From Bacteroidales bacterium MB20-C3-3 (GTDB lineage: Bacteria; Bacteroidota; Bacteroidia; Bacteroidales; UBA932), in assembly GCA_035609245.1 (NCBI GenBank), contig CP141202.1, positions 1,240,001 through 1,304,000 of the forward strand: 64,000 nt of DNA. The letters run 5' to 3'. Within the stretch, counting starts at the first letter, position 1. Each line of letters opens with the position of its first letter. Below are positions 16,960-26,124 of this stretch, one piece after another. A program made the translations under genes and the position numbers. A model generated the notes under the pieces. The model made no database searches. It had not been told where the DNA came from and saw only the letters and a program-made list of their open reading frames with translations.

Positions 16960-18084
16960 ATGACAAAAAAACTTCTCCCTGCAATATTCATTGCAGCAGC
17001 CTTGCTGGCAATCCCGCTCAGTTGCGAAAAAGAGCCTGTTCCACAACCAAAACCTGAAGAGAAACCATATGTACCGGCACCCCTTAAAGAGGGAAGGGTT
17101 GCACTGGCCTATGTTACATACTGGGGGACACTCATTCCTGATGCAAGAATTATTACCCACATAAACTACGCCTTTGCAGAGCTTTATGTAAGGAATGGAG
17201 AATACCAGGGATTTAAACTCCAGGGTAATGAGAGCAGATTCAAGCAGATTGTTGATCTGAAAAAGCAATTTCCTCATCTAAAAATACTGGTATCATTCAC
17301 CCATGTAGTAGACAATTATGACAATATCCAGGGCGGAGGATTCTCTGCTGTTGCCAAGTCAGACGAATACCGCAAAGCATTTGCTCAGGATTGTCTTGAA
17401 TTTATTGAAAAATGGGGAATAGACGGAATTGACATAGACTGGGAGTTTCCCGGTCTCTCATGGAGCGGAGCAGCATCTGACCCGGCAGTGGATGTACAGA
17501 ACCACATTCTTCTTATGAAACAGCTTAGAGAGACCCTTGGAAGCCGATACCTTCTCACATACGCAGGATATGTCATGGATAAACGAGCTGTCACCGGAGG
17601 TTACCGATACATTGATGTAAAGGCAGTTGACCAGTATGTAGATTTTGTTAACATTATGACATACGATATGGATGCAGCACCAAAACACCACTCGGCATTA
17701 AGCGATTCAAGAGCTTACTGGGACTGCACCCGAGCTGTAAGCGCATACAGAAATGCAGGAGTTGAATATAATAAGATGGTTCTGGGAATTCCATTCTACG
17801 GAAGGCACTCCTATTCCGAGAAGCCTCAGTCGCTTAACTACAGCGCCATTCTGGCCCTTGACAAAGCAGTGTATAAAATTGATAACTGGGACTCTTTTTC
17901 CAAAACCCCATATGTCACAAAAAGCGGAGTCTTCTTCTGCGGTTATGACAACACTCAGAGCATTGAGAACAAAGCTAACTGGGCAAAAGGGCTCGGCCTT
18001 AAAGGAATGATGTACTGGCAGTATGATGCCGATGATGCCAAAGGCACCCTTCGCAAAGCAGTGTGGGAATCAGTGATGAAATAG
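16960..18084 (+). CDS. Glycoside hydrolase family 18 lipoprotein (chitinase or endo-N-acetylglucosaminidase type)
   Basis: 374 residues. A lipoprotein signal ends at PLSC (Cys22), followed by a Pro/Glu/Lys-rich linker (23-45). The GH18 barrel then runs to the end, with the catalytic motif DGIDIDWEF at 155-163 (acid Glu162, part of DxxDxDxE), ILVSF strand two, IMTYDM strand six and the C-terminal GMMYWQYDAD. Such enzymes cleave chitin or the chitobiose core of N-glycans by a substrate-assisted mechanism. Lipid anchoring suggests the cell surface or periplasm. No SusCD pair is adjacent, so the target cannot be told; release of glycans from host or food glycoproteins is one possibility. Confidence 0.92.
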   Translation: MTKKLLPAIFIAAALLAIPLSCEKEPVPQPKPEEKPYVPAPLKEGRVALAYVTYWGTLIPDARIITHINYAFAELYVRNGEYQGFKLQGNESRFKQIVDLKKQFPHLKILVSFTHVVDNYDNIQGGGFSAVAKSDEYRKAFAQDCLEFIEKWGIDGIDIDWEFPGLSWSGAASDPAVDVQNHILLMKQLRETLGSRYLLTYAGYVMDKRAVTGGYRYIDVKAVDQYVDFVNIMTYDMDAAPKHHSALSDSRAYWDCTRAVSAYRNAGVEYNKMVLGIPFYGRHSYSEKPQSLNYSAILALDKAVYKIDNWDSFSKTPYVTKSGVFFCGYDNTQSIENKANWAKGLGLKGMMYWQYDADDAKGTLRKAVWESVMK

Positions 18085-18103
18085 TTCCGGCCTTCACTCC
18101 TTC

Positions 18104-18296
18104 GCTCAAAGACATGCTCCTCATCCCTAACTGAATCACCCGCAGCCACTCAGGAACTTTTCCTCCTCGCTCACTTTGTTCGCTGTGGCGGAGGTTCCTT
18201 TGCTCAAAGACATGCTCCTCATCCCTGCCTGAATCACCCGCAGCCACTCAGGAACTTTTCCTCCTCGCTCACTTTGTTCGCTGTGGCGGAGGTTCC
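18104..18296. repeat. 98-base tandem direct repeat, two copies
   Basis: A unit starting GCTCAAAGACATGC is present at 18104-18201 and again at 18202-18296. The copies differ at few positions (for example CTAAC versus CTGCC) and both end in GTGGCGGAGGTTCC. The end of a partial third unit (GTTCC) may precede the first copy. Apparent minus-strand frames through it repeat the same peptide and look spurious. It lies in the 599-base gap between the convergent GH18 and FkbM genes. The rest of that gap (18300-18560) holds nothing recognised. Confidence 0.9.
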
Positions 18297-18561
18297 ATCG
18301 TGTCTCGGTTGATTCAGGTAGGGACATGGCAATATAAACTGCAAAGCACCATATAAACTTGGAGGGAGGCGGTGAAGTGGTAGGAAGAGGGCGGTGGTTT
18401 GAGTGTGACATTCGTTTATCTAACAGGAAGTTAGATATTTAAAAATTGGTTTTTTAAATAGTTTTTCAAAAAGCAATTTGCAATTGCTAGATTTATAAGC
18501 ACATATACGAATATCCCTGTCAACCCGTGCGGTTCTAAGTCTCAGATTATCAATGTATAAA

Positions 18562-18596
18562 CAATCCACCTGTCAGGTGATCTGACAGGTGGATTG
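18562..18596. terminator. Perfect 14-base-stem hairpin, possible bidirectional terminator
   Basis: CAATCCACCTGTCA and its exact reverse complement flank a 7-base loop; after one mismatch, four more pairs extend the stem outward. It lies between the ends of two convergent genes, about 90 bases from the FkbM stop. There is no clear T run on either side, so termination is a weaker inference than the hairpin itself; a protein-binding or mobile palindrome is the alternative. Confidence 0.5.
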
Positions 18597-18683
18597 CTTA
18601 TGTTTAGGTAATCAGCGTGTTACAGCGGTGTGGGTAGGGCAGACGACCAACCGGGGAAGATAACCGGCCGCAAACCTTAAAAG

Positions 18684-19322
18684 TTAAATCCAGTTAAGCT
18701 TAATATTAGTAATACCCTCCTCATGAATTCTCCTTTTCAGTGCAGCTACCTTCTCTCTGTGGCCGGGGATTTTAGTTTCGTGGGTTTCTACCAGAATTAA
18801 GCCCACTTTATTGTAAGTGTTCTGGGCAATCATTTTATTTAGAACAGCTATCTCCTCCCCCTCTATATCCATTTTAAGAATATCCACTTTTCTGCCCAGA
18901 TCATCAATATATTTGCATAAATCTACAATCTCAACCTCAATTCCATGCTCACCGTCAACATTTATCTTCTCCCTCAGAAGAGAGGAGCTTACGGTAAACT
19001 CAACGCCTTCACTTTTTAGCCTCTCTTTATGATAGTAGAACATTGCCTTACCATCTGAATCGGCAACAGCTTTATTTATTAACTCTATCCTCTGAGCTCC
19101 GGAAAACCTTTTCTGAAGTCTGGAAAAAGCAAGCAGATCCGGTTCAAAAGCAATAACCTTTGCACCTCTTGATAAAAAGAGGGAACTTATATCTCCAACA
19201 TTTGCCCCGCAATCAATAAAGAGAAAAGAGTCTTCAACTTTTCTAAGTATAGGTATAAGTTTTACCAAACTTGTATAGTATGCACATTTATTGAGAACTC
19301 TCCTTTTTATAGATTCATACAT
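18684..19322 (-). CDS. FkbM-family SAM-dependent methyltransferase
   Basis: 212 residues, short for the family. The SAM-binding strand and loop read IDCGANVGDIS at about 35-45, with the acidic strand-two end FEPD, then KMDIEGEE, the segment that gives FkbM enzymes their typical Asp-Ile-Glu-Gly motif, and LVETH. FkbM methyltransferases O-methylate sugars or polyketide and lipid groups. No glycan cluster surrounds it and the substrate is unknown. It is a single gene between the repeat-bearing gap and a divergent exported-protein gene. Confidence 0.88.
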   Translation of the reverse strand: MYESIKRRVLNKCAYYTSLVKLIPILRKVEDSFLFIDCGANVGDISSLFLSRGAKVIAFEPDLLAFSRLQKRFSGAQRIELINKAVADSDGKAMFYYHKERLKSEGVEFTVSSSLLREKINVDGEHGIEVEIVDLCKYIDDLGRKVDILKMDIEGEEIAVLNKMIAQNTYNKVGLILVETHETKIPGHREKVAALKRRIHEEGITNIKLNWI

Positions 19323-19406
19323 ATAAGTGAAAATTAATTTATTAACTAAGTTATAAAGATTTTATCAATAATTATTATCTTTATTCAACTCAAAATCCGA
19401 TTAGAA

Positions 19407-20132
19407 ATGAAAAACACTGCAAAATCCTTAGCAGCAATTCTTTTAGCTGCAATATTTGTATTGCCTGCATCAATTAACGCCCAAAAGATGCCTAAGAAGT
19501 ATAAGAATTCACCGGACGAGACAATAGTAATTGTAACAAACTCTCCAAGGGAGGCTTTTGATGAAACTGAATACCCTCATCTGAAATTCTACTATACTCC
19601 TGAGGAGATGCCCGATTTTCTTAAGAGGCTGAATACGGTACAACCAATACCGGTAAATGATGGTATCACAGGAATGGTGGTTGATAAAAATGGTGTAATT
19701 GCTTACATCAGAGGATTCAGCAACGCACTTGCAAAGAATAACGACCGAGATGATGAGATGAGCTTTAATATTCTTAATGTTGCCGCCAGAAAGGGGACAA
19801 TAGGTGCAAAGGGTCCACTTGATGACTATTTGAAAGACTTTATAGCAAACGAAAAAAATGCTAAAAAGGATAGTAAAAAATCTTATAATGAGGGAGAAGA
19901 GCCTTCATTTAAAGGATGGGATAAGGGGGATATAGATGGACTTGAGCTCCCTGATTTCAAGCTTGTCAAAAAGGATAAAACTGAGGTTACAATTAAGGAG
20001 ATACTTAATGGAAAGCCTGCATTTATTGTTTTTGCAAAAATTCCTCCTGCTGCAGGATCCGGCATAACACCAATGTTCTGGCATATAGAAAATATAATGT
20101 ACAATTACTTTCCTCCCAGAATTAAAAGATAA
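19407..20132 (+). CDS. Exported protein with redoxin-like C-terminal domain lacking cysteines
   Basis: 241 residues with a signal peptide (about 1-25, cleaved after INA). The first half has no recognised domain and carries a charged low-complexity stretch rich in Lys/Asp/Glu (about 150-172). From about 175 the sequence DGLELPDFKLVKKDKTEVT then GKPAFIVFA resembles the opening of AhpC/TSA or thioredoxin-like folds, where a CxxC or peroxidatic Cys normally follows the last strand; here the next residues are KIPPAAG and the mature protein contains no Cys. A catalytic redox role is therefore unlikely. It precedes the S9 peptidase gene by 18 bases and may be co-transcribed. The fold call is tentative. 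Confidence 0.6.
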   Translation: MKNTAKSLAAILLAAIFVLPASINAQKMPKKYKNSPDETIVIVTNSPREAFDETEYPHLKFYYTPEEMPDFLKRLNTVQPIPVNDGITGMVVDKNGVIAYIRGFSNALAKNNDRDDEMSFNILNVAARKGTIGAKGPLDDYLKDFIANEKNAKKDSKKSYNEGEEPSFKGWDKGDIDGLELPDFKLVKKDKTEVTIKEILNGKPAFIVFAKIPPAAGSGITPMFWHIENIMYNYFPPRIKR

Positions 20133-20150
20133 TTTTTAATGAACTAAAAT

Positions 20151-22292
20151 ATGAAGACAATCGTTAAGCTAATTACAATGGGGAGCCTAATGGTGCTGGC
20201 AGCATCGTGCGGACCCAAAAAACAAGAGATATTGAAACAATCAGACTTTCCAAAACCACCTGTAGCTCAAATTATACCTCAGGTATTCAATGAATTTGGC
20301 AATGAGAGAACGGACAACTACTACTGGATAAGGGATAAAAATAATCCGGCAGTAATTGAATACCTTACCCTTGAGAATAACTATACAGACTCCGTAATGG
20401 CCTCAACAAAGGGACTTCAGGAGACCATTTATAATGAGATTATCGGAAGAATAAAGGATGTAGACGAGAGCTATCCGGTTCTTATGAACGGCTATAACTA
20501 CTATAGCAGAACCGAGACCGGAAAACAATACAGAGTCTACCTCAGAAAGTCAAATACCCCGGAGGCTGTTGAAGAGCTCCTCTTTGATGTTAACCTGATG
20601 GCAGAGGGTAAAAAGGCTATGAGATTTGCAGGATACAGCATCAGTCCGGACAACAAACTTGCAGCATACTCATTTAACGAAACAGGTTCCTTTGCAGACT
20701 ACACAATCAAAGTTAAAAACCTTGAAAAGGGAGATGATCTTGGTGTAAATATCCCTATGGCCACTTCATATGAATGGGCAAACGACAACAAAACTCTCTA
20801 CTATGTACTTGTAGACAACGCACTCCGTCCATACAAAGTCATGAGGCACAAACTGGGGAGCATGGGAAGTGATGAGGTAATCTTCACCGAGAACGATGCC
20901 AGATATAATGTGTATCTTTCAAAGACTAAAACAGATAAAGAGATATTTATTATCTCTTCAAGCACATATACAACAGAGTACCTTTCACTGGACGCATCAA
21001 ACCCATCGGCAAAACCTGTTGTATTCCTCCCTCGCGAACAGGGTGTGGACTACTCTGTAATTGCTCACAGCGATAAATATTTCTTAAGATACAAAGACAA
21101 TAACAACCTTAACGGAATGGTTTATGAACTTCCGCTAACAGGATTCAGAGACAAATCTACCTGGAAGGTATTTATAGCACACGACCCTCAGGTTAGGCTT
21201 GAAGGAATAGATGTTTTAAAGGATTATGTTGTTGTTGACCTTAGAAAGAATGGCCTGAACCAGTTTAAATATTTCTCATTAAGAGACAGTTCTACAGGAG
21301 AGATTACATTCCCTGAACCTGTCTACAGCGCAGGTCTTAACGGGAACCCTGAGTTTGACGCCACAACTGTAAGATACAACTACACCTCACTTAACAGACC
21401 AAGTACTCTTTACGAGTATGACCTTGCAAAAGGTGAGAGCATGAAACTCAAAGAGCAGGAGATCCCTTCAGGATTCAACGCAGACAACTATACTGTTGAG
21501 AGAGTATGGGCCAAAGCTCAGGATGGCGTAGAGGTTCCAATGGCTATCGTGTACAAAAAGGGGCTTAAAATGAATGGTAAAAATCCTGCCCTCCTCTATT
21601 CATACGGCAGTTACGGATCAAGCTCAGATGTATATTTCAGCCCTTCCTACTATAGCCTTATAGACCGGGGCTTTGTACTGGCCATTGCCCAGATCCGCGG
21701 AGGAAGCGACCTTGGCGAGCAGTGGTATGAGGATGGCAAATTGCTCAAAAAGAAAAATACATTTACAGACTTCATAGCCTGTGCCGAGAAGCTTATCGCT
21801 GACAAATACACATCGGCAGAGAAACTTGCCGGAATGGGAGGAAGTGCCGGCGGGCTACTGGTTGGTGCAGTAGCCAATATGAGGCCGGACCTCTTCAACA
21901 CTATCGTTGCCCATGTGCCTTTTGTTGATGTTATTAACACAATGCTTGACACATCTCTGCCACTGACAACTCAGGAGTATGAAGAGTGGGGCAACCCTAA
22001 CGAAGAGGAGTATTATAAATATATGCTCTCGTACTCACCATACGACAATGTTACTGCTCAGAACTACCCCAATATTCTTGCCACAGGCGGACTTAACGAC
22101 TCTCAGGTAGGGTTCCACGAACCGGCAAAATGGGTTGCAAAACTAAGGTCACTCAAGACCGATAACAACATCATTCTGCTACATACAAATATGGAGTCCG
22201 GCCATGGCGGAGCAACCGGCAGATACGACAGAGTGAAGGAGACTGCTTTTGAGTGGGCGTTTATTTTAAACAGAGTTGGAATTGATAAATAA
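20151..22292 (+). CDS. S9A prolyl oligopeptidase / oligopeptidase B-like lipoprotein
   Basis: 713 residues. The N-terminus is a lipoprotein signal (AASC, Cys20). A beta-propeller region with DNYYWIRDKNNP at its start leads to the alpha/beta-hydrolase domain. The catalytic triad can be placed: Ser565 in GMGGSAGG, Asp650 in GGLNDSQV and His685 in SGHGG. The arrangement RGGSDLGEQWY before the nucleophile is typical of oligopeptidase B and prolyl oligopeptidase. These enzymes cut short peptides after basic residues or proline. Anchoring in the envelope is unlike the cytoplasmic E. coli PtrB and is common in Bacteroidetes. The NUDIX gene overlaps its 3' end. Confidence 0.92.
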   Translation: MKTIVKLITMGSLMVLAASCGPKKQEILKQSDFPKPPVAQIIPQVFNEFGNERTDNYYWIRDKNNPAVIEYLTLENNYTDSVMASTKGLQETIYNEIIGRIKDVDESYPVLMNGYNYYSRTETGKQYRVYLRKSNTPEAVEELLFDVNLMAEGKKAMRFAGYSISPDNKLAAYSFNETGSFADYTIKVKNLEKGDDLGVNIPMATSYEWANDNKTLYYVLVDNALRPYKVMRHKLGSMGSDEVIFTENDARYNVYLSKTKTDKEIFIISSSTYTTEYLSLDASNPSAKPVVFLPREQGVDYSVIAHSDKYFLRYKDNNNLNGMVYELPLTGFRDKSTWKVFIAHDPQVRLEGIDVLKDYVVVDLRKNGLNQFKYFSLRDSSTGEITFPEPVYSAGLNGNPEFDATTVRYNYTSLNRPSTLYEYDLAKGESMKLKEQEIPSGFNADNYTVERVWAKAQDGVEVPMAIVYKKGLKMNGKNPALLYSYGSYGSSSDVYFSPSYYSLIDRGFVLAIAQIRGGSDLGEQWYEDGKLLKKKNTFTDFIACAEKLIADKYTSAEKLAGMGGSAGGLLVGAVANMRPDLFNTIVAHVPFVDVINTMLDTSLPLTTQEYEEWGNPNEEEYYKYMLSYSPYDNVTAQNYPNILATGGLNDSQVGFHEPAKWVAKLRSLKTDNNIILLHTNMESGHGGATGRYDRVKETAFEWAFILNRVGIDK

Positions 22293-22902
22293 ACTTCTAT
22301 TACCGGGTAAAGATGCACATATCCGCCTTGCTCCTCACCAGAGGAGGGCGGATATGTCTCTTGATATCCCACCCCCTCCAGATGCCAGAGAATCTGCCGT
22401 TCTTCTCCTACTTATACCTGACATCGCCTGCACCTGGAGAGTTCTTATAATTCTCAGAAACAGCTATAACGGCATACACTCTGCACAAGCGGCACTACCA
22501 GGCGGCAAAAGAGATTTAACAGACTCCACTCTTTATGAAACAGCCCTCAGAGAGGCTCGTGAAGAGATGGGCATTCTCCCTAATCAGGTAGAAACTATCG
22601 GCTTTTTGACAAAGCTCTATGTTCCCCCAAGCAATTTTATTATATACCCCCTCCTTGCCATATCACGGCAGGAAATTCATTACAAACCGGACCCCAGGGA
22701 GGTTGTCAGATATACAACTATTCCCATCAATCTTTTAAATCCAGATCTTGCAATTACCAAACATTTTCAAAGCCCCACCGGAGAGTGGCTTACCGCCCCC
22801 GGCTACGATTACGACAATCTATTTATCTGGGGCGCCACCGCTATGATTCTTAGCGAACTCTACCATCTCTCAGAGCAGGGTCATCTCAATCCACTTCTAT
22901 AA
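22276..22902 (+). CDS. NUDIX hydrolase, CoA pyrophosphatase type
   Basis: 208 residues if translation begins at the TTG at 22276; another TTG lies at 22282. The first in-frame ATG (22354) would remove the LPGKDAHIRLAP segment, which matches the conserved N-terminus of this group, so a TTG start inside the end of the S9 gene is preferred. The NUDIX box is complete: LPGGKRDLTD and ALREAREEMGI (GX5EX7REUXEEXGU form with the CoA-type extension). Members hydrolyse CoA or its derivatives, or similar nucleoside diphosphates. The 17-base overlap with the S9 gene suggests translational coupling. Confidence 0.85.
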   Translation: MELINKLLLPGKDAHIRLAPHQRRADMSLDIPPPPDARESAVLLLLIPDIACTWRVLIILRNSYNGIHSAQAALPGGKRDLTDSTLYETALREAREEMGILPNQVETIGFLTKLYVPPSNFIIYPLLAISRQEIHYKPDPREVVRYTTIPINLLNPDLAITKHFQSPTGEWLTAPGYDYDNLFIWGATAMILSELYHLSEQGHLNPLL

Positions 22903-22935
22903 ATATATCCCAATTTCACTTGTGTGAAATTTCAA

Positions 22936-22973
22936 TAAAAAAAAACTGCCCCGGGAAAATTCCCGAGGCAGTT
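22936..22973 (-). terminator. Rho-independent terminator of the large lipoprotein gene
   Basis: On the minus strand, the arms AACTGCC and GGCAGTT enclose a second stem CGGGAA/TTCCCG, giving a GC-rich hairpin with one internal mismatch, then a run of nine T. It lies just past the stop at 23006. Confidence 0.92.
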
Positions 22974-23005
22974 CCACCAAATATAGTTCTAAGAAATAAT
23001 TCTAA

Positions 23006-25699
23006 TTACGGTTTCTTAACTGTAACGTTAACTGTTCCTTCAAACCAAAGTCCGAATACATCTTTAACTCTTACTTTAACCGGTACCACTATGTCACCTG
23101 TGATAGGAGTAAGTGGTGAAACCTTAGATGCAACTGTCTTATTTGTTGTATTAATATCCAGCAAATTGTCATACTGAGCATCAATTACAAACTTGACATC
23201 GTAAACTGATGCATGAGGTGTACCGAATATTGTCAAATTATTGTTAAAGTAATCTGTAAACTTAAAGTAGTCAGCGAAGTTCTTTGTTCCGGCAACTCCG
23301 TGAGTTACAGTAAGTGGATCGTGAGCATCCATTATACCATCAGCATTTGTATCCTTATTTAGAAGATTAACCAGTTTACCCTCTACAATTTGAGACTTAG
23401 CTGTTACTGTAATGGTTTCAAGATCAACATAGTTTTTAGCATTTCCAAACCAGTAGTAACGAACTATCACATCTTTTGGAGTGTAAAGAGTAGTGTAAGC
23501 TGCTGAAGCAGGAGAAGTCTTTCTCTGAACAAGATAATTCTGTTTAGCTGTAACAAGACCTGTCAAACCATCTTCACCAACAACTTCACGATCAGTTTTA
23601 ACAGATGGAATAAACTCTACTCTACCCCAACCAAACTCAGTAACCATTTGTTGTGAGTAAGCACCGGTAAGGCTGTATCTGATACCATTAGTTGTTTGAC
23701 CGGCTACGCTGGTGTTATTACCAAATACTGAAAGGTTATTACCAGTCCACAGACCTGCTGTATGAGTCAACAGAGCAGTTACATTAGATGGAAGTGCAGA
23801 TGGGTTGGCAAATGTAATAGGAATATTGAATGTAAATGTTCCGAATGGTTCTGCCTGATTTTGCGGAATAGATACTCCAATTCTACCATCTTTAAATGTG
23901 AATTTCAGGTTGTATGTACCAGGAACTGTTTTAGCAGGGTTGAAACGGAATTCAATTTTACGAATATCCGCAGGACTTGTAGTAGCAACTCCTGTGAGTG
24001 TTAAGAAACGATATTCAATACCCAGAGCATAAAGAGATGTTGCAGGAACAGGATCATTACCACTATAAGTAACTGTACCTACTTTAGTTGAAAGCAACAT
24101 ATCTGCAGCATGAGCTCTCCAAAGAGCAGTTTTTCCTGCAGCATCAAGAGCTGTAAACATAGGATCAAGATTTATTGTAACTTTCTCTTCATTTACAGTA
24201 GTTGAAGTATTATCTTCTTGAATAGTATGACTAATTGCAGCTGCATCAGGAATTGTTGCTGTAAGGTCAGTAAAGTAGTTAACTTTTATTGGCTGAGCTA
24301 AATATTTACCAGTGTAGTCAAATGTCCTCAACACAAAGTTAGCAACCCTTCCATTAAGGTTAGCAACAGAGTGGTGACCCACTGCAGTTGTAATTATGCT
24401 ATTCGCAGGATTGATTGTAATGTATGGCTTAACATCCTCACTGGTAGCAAGAGTTGTTGAGTAAGAAACACCAACTTTATAAAAATTACTTGCAGATTGA
24501 AGAGGCTGAACATCATAATCAACAAATGTAGTATTCCAGTCAGCGCTAGGTATAGTTGTAAACGGAACTGAAGATAGAAGGTTCATTGCGTCTACACTTG
24601 TACCAGTTGGCAAATAATACTCAGCAAACAAAGGAGTAGTAACTTGCTCGTCTGCTTTCTTAACTTTAATTGAGTATTGATAACCTGAAACAATTTCACG
24701 ACCAGCTTTAGTTGCACGGACAGCAAGTTCATGTGTCTCTTTAGATGCTGAAGTTCCAAGGTGAGCAGTAATCTGAGCTAACGATGGATTTAATTTAATA
24801 CTGTAAAGAGCATTTGATCCGCCAGCGGCAGGAGCTAAATATTGCTGGAACGTCTTAGTAATATCATAACCTGGCTCAATTGTTCCCTGGAAAGCGTATG
24901 GAGTACCATCAGCTTTAATTATTTCAAATGTATAACCTGCTATAGCAGCTGCTGAAGGGTTAACAATTACAGGAAGAGCAGCATCAGAACCAAGTGATTG
25001 ACCATATGAAACACCTGCAAATGCAAGCGCTGCTGCAGAAGGTGCGTTAGCATCTGTTGACTTAGGAACTGCACCGTACTGAAGTAGAACTTTTGTATGT
25101 CCAATTGGAGAAACCAGACCTACGATATCAGTTGTAAGAACGATTTCGTCTGCAAGTGGAACATTGTACATTGTAGATGTACCATCTTCATTCTTAGCCC
25201 AGATCATAAGGGTTCTTGTAACTGCATTATAAGCAATGTTAGGAATGTAGATAGTAGTCTTTGTTCCGTTTACTGCAAGATAGTTGTCAACCAAAGTCAG
25301 GTTATCTGACATAGAGGCTTTAACCTCGTTGCCACTTGCATTCTTGATACGAACCGGAGTAGCACCCTGAGATGCAACAACTGTCCAGTAACCGTCAGCA
25401 TCTATACCGATAATTGGAGTGAAACCTGCAGCACCCGGAGTACCTGGAGTACCATTAGTTCCGTTTGTACCATGGTTAATTCTGATTGTACTGTTGTCTG
25501 AGAAGACAATATCATAACCGCCGGCCACAGGATTTACGGACTTAACGAGTTTACCGGAGTTAATTGCAGATTGAAGAGCTGCTACATCTGTAGTAAGCTT
25601 GTCAATCTGATCCTGTAAATCCTTCGTGCACGAAAACAGTGACAGAACGAGCGCACATGTAAGTACGCAAACACCGAAGAAGTTAAATTTACTTTTCAT
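23006..25699 (-). CDS. Large lipoprotein with coiled-coil start and collagen-like Gly segment
   Basis: 897 residues from the ATG at 25699. A lipoprotein signal ends at LFSC (Cys24). Next come a short coiled coil (about 26-47, LQDQIDKLTTDVAAL), a strand-rich segment, and a Gly-Thr/Asn/Pro stretch at 77-92 with collagen-like Gly-X-Y spacing. The remainder is long, Thr/Ala/Val-rich and beta-like, with no enzyme motif seen, ending in a TVNVTVKK strand. N-termini like this are common in Bacteroidetes surface lipoproteins (DUF4988/PL29 N-terminal type). Alone on its transcript, with a strong promoter match and a good terminator, it is likely an abundant surface protein. Function unknown. Confidence 0.85.
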   Translation of the reverse strand: MKSKFNFFGVCVLTCALVLSLFSCTKDLQDQIDKLTTDVAALQSAINSGKLVKSVNPVAGGYDIVFSDNSTIRINHGTNGTNGTPGTPGAAGFTPIIGIDADGYWTVVASQGATPVRIKNASGNEVKASMSDNLTLVDNYLAVNGTKTTIYIPNIAYNAVTRTLMIWAKNEDGTSTMYNVPLADEIVLTTDIVGLVSPIGHTKVLLQYGAVPKSTDANAPSAAALAFAGVSYGQSLGSDAALPVIVNPSAAAIAGYTFEIIKADGTPYAFQGTIEPGYDITKTFQQYLAPAAGGSNALYSIKLNPSLAQITAHLGTSASKETHELAVRATKAGREIVSGYQYSIKVKKADEQVTTPLFAEYYLPTGTSVDAMNLLSSVPFTTIPSADWNTTFVDYDVQPLQSASNFYKVGVSYSTTLATSEDVKPYITINPANSIITTAVGHHSVANLNGRVANFVLRTFDYTGKYLAQPIKVNYFTDLTATIPDAAAISHTIQEDNTSTTVNEEKVTINLDPMFTALDAAGKTALWRAHAADMLLSTKVGTVTYSGNDPVPATSLYALGIEYRFLTLTGVATTSPADIRKIEFRFNPAKTVPGTYNLKFTFKDGRIGVSIPQNQAEPFGTFTFNIPITFANPSALPSNVTALLTHTAGLWTGNNLSVFGNNTSVAGQTTNGIRYSLTGAYSQQMVTEFGWGRVEFIPSVKTDREVVGEDGLTGLVTAKQNYLVQRKTSPASAAYTTLYTPKDVIVRYYWFGNAKNYVDLETITVTAKSQIVEGKLVNLLNKDTNADGIMDAHDPLTVTHGVAGTKNFADYFKFTDYFNNNLTIFGTPHASVYDVKFVIDAQYDNLLDINTTNKTVASKVSPLTPITGDIVVPVKVRVKDVFGLWFEGTVNVTVKKP

Positions 25700-25782
25700 T
25701 TTAAAATTTTTAGTTAATATTTGGTTGGACATTTTGTTTCAATGTAGATTAGGTATCTTTTTACATTACTGGTTAACAGGTG

Positions 25783-25813
25783 CAAATATATGAAAAATGT
25801 TTTTCGCCAACAA
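25783..25813 (-). promoter_or_regulatory. Bacteroides-type promoter for the large lipoprotein gene
   Basis: Minus strand: TTG, 20 bases, then TATATTTG, a full match to the TAnnTTTG -7 element with a good -33 partner at normal spacing. It would give a leader of roughly 75 bases ahead of the ATG at 25699. Confidence 0.65.
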
Positions 25814-26124
25814 GAATTTTTCTTTTTTGCAGCAACAATTTCACTCTTTGCTATCAACCGGACTTTTCTAATTTGATTTAGATTTTGTTTCTCTTTAATT
25901 GATTATTTTTCAGTTTCTACAATGTTAAGTTTAAGTATTAGGGTTAGACTTGGGTATATATTGTTTAAAAATTTGCGTAAATATATTAATAAAATCTATT
26001 ATCAAAGCAAAAGTAGCAATAAAAACTTGCTTAATTAACATTTTGTTAACACAAATCTAGTGTAAAGATATAAAAATTCAAATATACAACAAGCAAATGC
26101 GCTAATTTTATTGATTATTTTATG
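25814..26124. other. AT-rich gap without a gene
   Basis: This stretch upstream of the lipoprotein promoter and downstream of the serine hydrolase stop is strongly AT-rich. Apart from a short TTAAC/GTTAA inverted pair near 26035-26050, no gene, hairpin terminator or repeat was recognised. Confidence 0.7.

Noticed and set aside
17955-18411. Three overlapping minus-strand frames of 64-91 codons with repeated peptides across the end of the GH18 gene and the tandem repeat
   Set aside because: The repeated peptides come simply from the 98-base DNA repeat; two of the frames run antisense into GH18, and none has a recognisable domain.
22920-23177. 85-codon plus-strand frame over the terminator region
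   Set aside because: It reads through the terminator hairpin and antisense to the end of the lipoprotein gene, with low-complexity Thr/Ser content only.
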